This document shows positions 51,062 to 56,483 of a stretch of DNA of 56,483 nucleotides, piece by piece. A model generated the notes under the pieces. The model saw only the letters and a list, made by a program, of their open reading frames with translations. It was not told the origin of the DNA and made no database searches. Both the position numbers and the translations under genes were made by a program. Each line of letters begins with the position of its first letter. Positions within the stretch are counted from its first letter, which is position 1. The stretch lies in NCBI GenBank assembly GCA_017464085.1, contig JAFUEE010000047.1:1-56483 (forward strand), written 5' to 3'. This DNA is from Pseudomonadota bacterium (lineage in GTDB: Bacteria; Myxococcota_A; Bradymonadia; UBA4248).

Positions 51062-53143
51062 ATGCAGTCGAATGAGTTGTCATCGCTTTCGGTCGGTATC
51101 TTTTCATCTCTGAGCCCGGAGGAGCTCAAAGCTTTGGATGGCTGCATGACTGTCATCAAATATGCGCAAGGGGATCATATTCCTCAGGAAGGGTTTAATG
51201 TCCTTCTTTCGGGCGTTGTGTCTGTTCTGCGCGAGAATGCCGAGATCGGAGAGCTTCAACTCGGTGACGGCTTTGGCGACTGGGGCGTCTGGGGCTGGAT
51301 GAAAGCCCGCGTCGTCATGCGCGCGGATTCTGAAGTTCAGATTGCGCATTTTAAAGAAGATCTCCTGATGGCAGCCGTTTCCAAAGATCCTGCGATCATT
51401 CTGCATGTCATCAAGAACTTCTCTCGCCGGATGGATTCGCACCTCGAAAATCTGTCGCGCACGCTTCTGGATACATACAGCGCGCCTTCGCAGACCGTCC
51501 GCTCGACGCTCAACATCCTTGTCGATGGCGAGGAAAAACGCGTCCGCATCGGCACGCCGCTCGCGAATATCTTGCCCAAAGAGATCGATGGCAAACCGGT
51601 CGTTTCGGGGCTTTTCAACCACAAGCACATGAGCTTGAACCGCCCGCTGTACCTGTCTGGCACTGCCGAAGGGCTGACCGGCGACAACCTCGAAGGCCGC
51701 ATGATTTATCGCGCCAGCATTTCGTTGATGGCGCTTGAGGCGGCGCACCGCATCGATCCCAAAATCCGCCTGCGCATCGGGCCCAGCATCGGTTTTGCCT
51801 ACATCTTTGAAGTTGACGACGCTAACGGCCACAGCCTCAAGGGACTGGCAGAAAAACTCAACGCCGAGATGCGCGCGCTCGTCGAGGCCGATGTGCCGTT
51901 CCGCCGCGACTATTGCTCGATTGATGAGGCCAAGTCTCGCTTTGCTGCGCAGGGCTGGGAGGATGCGATCAAGCTGCTCCGCAAATCGCGCAATTCCTCT
52001 GTCGCGCTCGTCTCCTGCGGGGAGCTTTATGCCATCGAGATTGTGCCGCTTGTCGCGTCAACCAAGATTCTCGACCGCTTCTGCATTGCCGAAAACAGCG
52101 GGGAGCTTCTCCTTTATTTTGATAACACAGTCGTCAAGGAAGCCGAGCAGCGCAGCATCTATCCGAGCTCGCTCGCTAAACAGCACGACATCTGGCTCAA
52201 TGGCATCGGCCTCACGAGCGTCGGCGCGTTCAATGATATCTGCATCCGTGGCGATGTCGGCAAAATCATTCAGGTCAGCGAGGGTTTCCACGAGAAACGC
52301 ATCAGCCAGCTCGCCGAAATGATCGTCCAGCGCGATAAGCGCGTCAAAGTCATCTGCATCGCAGGCCCGTCCTCTTCGGGCAAGACGACGTTCCTCAAAC
52401 GCCTCTCGATTCAGCTTCAGGTCAATGGCCTCAACCCGAAATGCATCTCACTCGACGATTACTATGTCAATCGCGAAGAGACCGTTCGCGATGAAAATGG
52501 GGAGTTCGATTTCGAGGCCTTCGAGGCGCTTAACATCGACCTTCTCCGCGAACAGCTCCACGATCTGATTACCGGCAAGACGGTCAAAATTGCGCGATAC
52601 GATTTCCAGACGGGCATCAGCCATCACCACGGCGGCCCGGAAATGAACCTTGGGGAGTCTGATATCCTGCTCCTCGAAGGCATTCATGGCCTCAATCCGC
52701 GCATGCCGTTCGACCAGGATGACGGCGTGTTCCGCATCTTCATCAATCCGCTGACCTCCCTGCAGCTCGACAACGCGAGCCGCGTGAGCGCCTCCGATAT
52801 CCGCCTGCTCCGCCGCATCGTCCGTGACCGCCACACGCGCGCGATCACCGCAGCCTCTAACATCATGCGCTGGCCGTCCGTCCGCCGTGGCGAAATCAAG
52901 CATATCTTCCCCTATCAGAGCCTCGCGGATGCCGTGTTCAACACGTCGCTCGTCTACGAAGTGTCCGTCTTGAAGGTCTATGCCGAACGCTATTTGCTCG
53001 AAGTCGATGAAGATGATCCTGCACAGACTGTCGCCTTCCGTCTGCGCCGTCTGATCGACAAATTCGTCTCGATCTATCCCGAAAACGTTCCGCAGACCTC
53101 GCTGCTGCGCGAATTCATCGGCGGTTCGGCATTTAAATATTGA
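51062..53143 (+). CDS. cNMP-binding / TGS / nucleoside kinase fusion
   Basis: A 693-residue protein. Residues 1-140 resemble a cyclic-nucleotide-binding domain (LSPEELKALDGCMTVIKYAQ, then GDHI). About 155-215 look like a TGS domain (NILVDGEEKRVRIGTPLANI), 220-400 like the second additional domain of threonyl-tRNA synthetase, and 430-650 like a uridine kinase/phosphoribulokinase P-loop domain (GPSSSGKTTF near 437; SLDDYYVNREET; LLEGIHGLNP). TGS-SAD-kinase fusions are known; the added N-terminal sensor domain is the odd part. GGAGG lies ten bases before ATG. Confidence 0.8.
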   Translation: MQSNELSSLSVGIFSSLSPEELKALDGCMTVIKYAQGDHIPQEGFNVLLSGVVSVLRENAEIGELQLGDGFGDWGVWGWMKARVVMRADSEVQIAHFKEDLLMAAVSKDPAIILHVIKNFSRRMDSHLENLSRTLLDTYSAPSQTVRSTLNILVDGEEKRVRIGTPLANILPKEIDGKPVVSGLFNHKHMSLNRPLYLSGTAEGLTGDNLEGRMIYRASISLMALEAAHRIDPKIRLRIGPSIGFAYIFEVDDANGHSLKGLAEKLNAEMRALVEADVPFRRDYCSIDEAKSRFAAQGWEDAIKLLRKSRNSSVALVSCGELYAIEIVPLVASTKILDRFCIAENSGELLLYFDNTVVKEAEQRSIYPSSLAKQHDIWLNGIGLTSVGAFNDICIRGDVGKIIQVSEGFHEKRISQLAEMIVQRDKRVKVICIAGPSSSGKTTFLKRLSIQLQVNGLNPKCISLDDYYVNREETVRDENGEFDFEAFEALNIDLLREQLHDLITGKTVKIARYDFQTGISHHHGGPEMNLGESDILLLEGIHGLNPRMPFDQDDGVFRIFINPLTSLQLDNASRVSASDIRLLRRIVRDRHTRAITAASNIMRWPSVRRGEIKHIFPYQSLADAVFNTSLVYEVSVLKVYAERYLLEVDEDDPAQTVAFRLRRLIDKFVSIYPENVPQTSLLREFIGGSAFKY

Positions 53144-53150
53144 TTTTGGG

Positions 53151-53281
53151 GCGCGGCTATCGCTTTCGGCGATACGCCGCGCGTTGGTGCGGCTAGGCCT
53201 AACGGCATACGCCGCCCAAAAGCCGGGGGTTGCGCTGCGCTTACCCCCGGCTAATATCAAGCGCCCCTACGGGGCGCTTGT
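53151..53281. repeat. Hairpin cluster between convergent genes
   Basis: GCGCGGC-TATCGC-tttcg-GCGATA-C-GCCGCGC (53151-53182), GCGGC-TAGGCC-taac-GGCATA-C-GCCGC (about 53189-53216), AGCCGGGGGT / ACCCCCGGCT (about 53220-53251) and AAGCGCCCC-ta-CGGGGCGCTT (53260-53280). The first two belong to the bulged family in reverse orientation. The last two can act as 3' ends for both genes. Confidence 0.75.
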
Positions 53282-53299
53282 GGGGAAACGAGGGATAAT

Positions 53300-55015
53300 T
53301 TAGAGGATACGTTTCCAGATGTCGTTAATAATGACTTTTTCTGGTTCCGAGATGCAATCAGATGTAATTGGGGTGCCGTCGACTATGGCTTGTTGCTCAA
53401 TGTTATATTTCTGTAACTTATCCTGATAATGCTTAATCTTTTCTAACCACTCAATGTAATTAATTCTATATAATGCTTCTTTTTTATCTCCAAGATTGTT
53501 TGTGGTAATGAGTACATATATGTAGATGGAGTTATTACTATACTCTTGCTGTTCGGTGTCATTCTGAGATTTATTGGCACGGCAACACCTGAGAATATCC
53601 TGATAAACAAGATAATCGCCATCCCATTTGTGAATACGCAAATTCTCATCCCAACCAAAATATTTACTTGTTAGTGATTGTAGTGTTTTACGATTAAAGG
53701 AATCGATTAAATGAATAAAATAGTGAGTCTTGCTCTTTAAATCGCTTCCATAAGCTGCTTCAATCTTTTCTCTTTGCTCTTGGTCTTTAATACTTGGGCA
53801 GTATGGCTCATTCGACAATTTTAACAGATCTTTTGTAATTTCAGATCTATCACCATTGCCATGCTTAAATTCAATATGATTTATTATAGAGCGTCTGTTT
53901 TCAAGTTGTTCATATATAGTCATATCAAAACGAGCAGACGTGCCTGGGTCTTCGTCGAAGTGGTGCGAAACTTTAGGAGTTTTACTAAAATCGTAACCAT
54001 CAATGGTAGGCGTTTCAACAGAAAAAACGTGTTCGTGTTGAACTGCTAACGATGAATTAAATGAATCTACAGATAGACACCTTAGAAATGTTTGTTTAAG
54101 TTCTTGTTCTGATGTCCGCAATTCTTTTTGGCCACTAGGTTGTAAAGGGCTATATATAGGGTAAACGATTTGGAGATTTGATGAGTATTGGAGATTTGGT
54201 GAGCACATGATTTCTGGATGCTCATGACGTGTCATAATGGATTCGAACGTTTTACATATAGCATCTTCTAATTCAGGCTTTGAACGATCATTCTCTTCTT
54301 TTTTAATATTACAAAATGTCATTTGATTAAATAACATATCACCGATTTCATCGAACCCGTCACCATGTGATTTTACATGACATGATGACACTGATTTGGA
54401 TGTATTGGTTGACATATCCTCTTCTGCCAAGCGAGCGATTTCGTACTTATCTTTCGTATCGACTAATTTAGTATGAAGGTTATAATAGTTATTCCAATTT
54501 TTGATTTGAGATGTGCTGGTAAGATGCTTATTTAGTTTCGTGTTAATAAGGATAATCCATCCACCAGCTGATGCACTTCCTGAAATTGGAAAGAATAAAT
54601 CTGGTCTGATATTATATAATAGTCTTGAGAGTTTATTCATATCCCCTATAACCCATTTGGAACCCTCATCTTTTCTATATAAATATTTGTCACTAGCAAT
54701 TTTGTTAAATAGTTCAACAAATCTAGGATTTTCTGCAGCCTCTGATATGCACCGAAGTTTGTCTACCAATTTAAACAATTCCCAAATTTCTTCAACCTGA
54801 CATTCTGAAATTCCATTCCTAAAGCTGCCGTCTTTTTCAGACATCCAATAAGGATCACTCAAATAATGGGGAAGCTTTGGAAATTGTAAATTTGCACTAT
54901 TTAGATTCTGTTGAACTAACCTAAATGGATCTTTGGTTTGATCCCCATGTTCAGCAATAAAATGAGTTGCTTCTATAGAAGCATCTACCCATTTATAATT
55001 ATTTGTACAATCCAT
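53300..55015 (-). CDS. Probable PD-(D/E)XK protein, A/T-rich island gene
   Basis: A 571-residue protein of no family I recognise. Residues 360-390 read SARFDMTIYEQLENRRSIIN then HIEFKHGNG: Asp near 363 and E-F-K near 381-383 on adjacent strands fit a PD-(D/E)XK nuclease core. The N-terminal 190 residues (RLLYNIRPDLFFPISGSA, WVIGDMNKLS) are a separate helical domain. Codon use is visibly A/T-rich against its neighbours, suggesting transfer. AAGGAGAG precedes ATG 55015. No partner gene is adjacent except the Rpn-like gene at 55487. Confidence 0.55.
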   Translation of the reverse strand: MDCTNNYKWVDASIEATHFIAEHGDQTKDPFRLVQQNLNSANLQFPKLPHYLSDPYWMSEKDGSFRNGISECQVEEIWELFKLVDKLRCISEAAENPRFVELFNKIASDKYLYRKDEGSKWVIGDMNKLSRLLYNIRPDLFFPISGSASAGGWIILINTKLNKHLTSTSQIKNWNNYYNLHTKLVDTKDKYEIARLAEEDMSTNTSKSVSSCHVKSHGDGFDEIGDMLFNQMTFCNIKKEENDRSKPELEDAICKTFESIMTRHEHPEIMCSPNLQYSSNLQIVYPIYSPLQPSGQKELRTSEQELKQTFLRCLSVDSFNSSLAVQHEHVFSVETPTIDGYDFSKTPKVSHHFDEDPGTSARFDMTIYEQLENRRSIINHIEFKHGNGDRSEITKDLLKLSNEPYCPSIKDQEQREKIEAAYGSDLKSKTHYFIHLIDSFNRKTLQSLTSKYFGWDENLRIHKWDGDYLVYQDILRCCRANKSQNDTEQQEYSNNSIYIYVLITTNNLGDKKEALYRINYIEWLEKIKHYQDKLQKYNIEQQAIVDGTPITSDCISEPEKVIINDIWKRIL

Positions 55016-55486
55016 ATCTTCTCTCCTTCATTTGCCCCTTAGAGGCAGTTATAAAAAATCGCAGCCTGTCGAAATGGACACCAAGACCGCGCATAAAAAC
55101 GCGGTTGGTCAGGATTGACTGAAAAGACCGCGCGAAATTGGTTTGATATGTGCAGATGTGCGCTAGTGTGCTGATGTGTATGCCGTGGTATGTATATGTA
55201 TGCAGGGGGGGGGGATGATGTGAGTGTGATAACCACCTTGAAAACTCCAGCTAAGATGAAGAATGCGCACAAAAGCCAACCTATGGGCTTAACTTTTGTT
55301 AAAATATCATGATGAGATTGGCGAAGCAATCGGTATTTGCGAACAGTCTAATGTCAGTCCGCAAATCGTCTGTAAAAAGTAAATATGTGATTATTAGTTC
55401 ATTATTTTGTTGACATGGAATTTAAGGCGAGTGATAGCGTGATGCGTGATGGCAATAGGGCTTCACGGGAAGGATGGAGGATGGGG
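55016..55486. other. Noncoding, low-complexity, ten-G tract
   Basis: Alternating TGTGTATG-like DNA (about 55150-55204) runs into ten G at 55205-55214. A 96-codon minus-strand frame (55039-55329) crosses the G tract with one hydrophobic helix (WLLCAFFILAGVFKVVITL), but coding support is weak. ATTTGCG / CGCAAAT, 18 bases apart, flank 55335-55368. Confidence 0.4.
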
Positions 55487-56470
55487 ATGTCAGTATTTGT
55501 TAATCCGTTCACTGATTTTGGGTTTAAGCGAATCTTTGGTCAAGAGGCTCACAAGCGGTTGCTGATTGGTTTTTTGAATGCGCTGTTCGAGGGGGATTTT
55601 GTCGTGAAAGATCTGGTGTATCGCGACAAAGAGCAGCTTGGGGAAACGAAGCATGATCGAAGTGTCATTTACGATATTTACTGCATGCTCGACGATGGCA
55701 GCAGCGTCATTGTGGAGATGCAGAACAAAAAAGAGGTGAATTTCGATGACAGGGCGCTATACTATGCTTCGAAGTCTTTCGCCTCTCAGGGCGAAAAGGG
55801 CGATGCATGGCGATATGGATGCGCTTCAGTGATTGGCGTGTATTTTCTCAATTTTAATCAGGAAGGGCTCGGGGATGCATTTCGGACGGATTTCGAGATT
55901 ACCAAAACTCGGAAGGTGTTTGCGCATACGGCATTTGCGCCTAAGTGGCGAACTCCCATTCGCTTTGGCGTGCCAAGGCGTGTGCCTTTTGCAAAGCGGC
56001 TGCGCATGGTCTTCTTGCAGATGCCAGAGTTTACTCTGACCGAAGCGGAGTGCAAGACTGACCTCGAGAAATGGGCTTATATTATGAATCACATGGAAAA
56101 ACTATCCACTATACCGTGGGCGGCGCAGGAAGAACTTTATGAAGAGCTGTCGAAAGTGAGCAGCGTTGCAGCGCTTTCTCAGAATGAGCGTGCAGTTTAC
56201 GAGGAAAATCTGCGGCAATATCGCGATAACCTCGCCACACTTGAGGCTTCTTATTTGGATGGGAAGAATGATGGACTTGAGGAGGGACGCAAGGAAGGAC
56301 GCATGGAAGGACGCAAGGAAGGACGCATGGAAGGACGCAAGGAAGGACGCATGGAAGGACGCAAGGAAATCGTGCGCAACTTGATGGCGCTGAATGTGTC
56401 GGACGAAATCATCATGCGCTCCACAGGGATGTCTTTGGACGAGGTGCAAAAGCTTCGTGAGGAATTGTGA
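55487..56470 (+). CDS. Rpn-like PD-(D/E)XK nuclease (copy 2)
   Basis: A 327-residue relative of the 22791 protein: VNPFTDFGFKRIFG, LIGFLNALFEGDFVVKDL, VIYDIYC (Asp) and SVIVEMQNKKE. Similarity to copy 1 is clear in the N-terminal half and weak afterwards. The tail is GRKEGRME repeats and a short helix (LNVSDEIIMRSTGMSLDEVQ). GGAGG six bases before ATG 55487 is preferred over ATG 55481. The stop TGA overlaps an ATG at 56470. Confidence 0.83.
   Translation: MSVFVNPFTDFGFKRIFGQEAHKRLLIGFLNALFEGDFVVKDLVYRDKEQLGETKHDRSVIYDIYCMLDDGSSVIVEMQNKKEVNFDDRALYYASKSFASQGEKGDAWRYGCASVIGVYFLNFNQEGLGDAFRTDFEITKTRKVFAHTAFAPKWRTPIRFGVPRRVPFAKRLRMVFLQMPEFTLTEAECKTDLEKWAYIMNHMEKLSTIPWAAQEELYEELSKVSSVAALSQNERAVYEENLRQYRDNLATLEASYLDGKNDGLEEGRKEGRMEGRKEGRMEGRKEGRMEGRKEIVRNLMALNVSDEIIMRSTGMSLDEVQKLREEL
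56285..56368 (+). repeat. 24-base in-frame tandem repeat
   Basis: Three and a half perfect units of a 24-base sequence (GGACGCAAGGAAGGACGCAT + GGAA), themselves made of two similar 12-base halves. It encodes GRKEGRME, at the same place as the GKELGLAE repeats of copy 1 although unrelated in sequence. Confidence 0.95.
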
Positions 56471-56483
56471 TGGAAAAACTATC
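56470..56483 (+). CDS. Start of a further gene, cut by the window
   Basis: ATGGAAAAACTATC begins on the last base of the rpn copy 2 stop codon (TGATG). The 14 bases are identical to 56093-56106 inside that gene (MEKLS, residues 203-207). Only four full codons are visible. It could be a translationally coupled copy of the C-terminal half. Confidence 0.4.

Overview
The window is a dense, moderately GC-rich stretch from a Gram-negative bacterium. Periplasmic and outer-membrane genes (tolB, pal, many lipoproteins, signal peptides) show a double-membrane envelope. Three things point to a myxobacterial or bradymonad-like (Myxococcota/Deltaproteobacteria) genome rather than an enteric one: a lipoprotein with three DsbA-like domains, an MJ0042 zinc-ribbon/TPR membrane protein, and several Cys-rich lipoproteins with CPxDPxKxxPGxCGCG repeats. 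This placement is inference; there is no rRNA in the window.

Layout. 1-2.7 kb: noncoding repeats, a DUF898 membrane protein and a Fic protein behind an array of GGACGAA sites. 2.8-17.2 kb, mostly minus strand: a catalytically dead trypsin-like protein with L-asparaginase, a TPR protein with a metallophosphoesterase, small lipoproteins, rpsR with a zinc-ribbon protein, a periplasmic repeat protein, cobalamin-dependent metH and a GIDE-domain membrane protein. 17.5-22.4 kb, plus strand: priA and a large repeat lipoprotein. 22.4-26.1 kb: an accessory island with a PDDEXK (Rpn-like) nuclease, decayed genes and many repeats. 26.1-33.8 kb: clpB, the triple-DsbA lipoprotein, thioredoxin and a disordered signalling-type protein. 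34-45 kb: an SH3-like protein, DUF1844, DUF72, tolB-pal-tolB, a 2H-phosphoesterase-like protein, murD-tmk and an RluD-type pseudouridine synthase. 45.3-53.1 kb: Cys-rich lipoproteins, an M3 oligopeptidase, a zinc-ribbon/TPR protein and a four-domain nucleoside kinase. 53.3 kb to the end: an A/T-rich gene for a probable PD-(D/E)XK protein and a second Rpn-like gene.

The most unusual content is noncoding. At least sixteen intergenic hairpins share a geometry rather than a sequence: an outer stem, one unpaired G on the same side, TAT, a freely varying inner stem, ATA, and the outer stem again. One of them forms the 3' end and stop codon of metH. A separate family of about 130-170-base elements with terminal inverted repeats sits in A/T tracts, apparently the poly-U tracts of terminators, with visible target duplications. 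The two Rpn-like genes have 24-base in-frame repeats near their 3' ends; the second is followed, overlapping its stop, by a start whose 14 visible bases copy an internal segment of the same gene. These three observations are the best candidates for an undescribed system.
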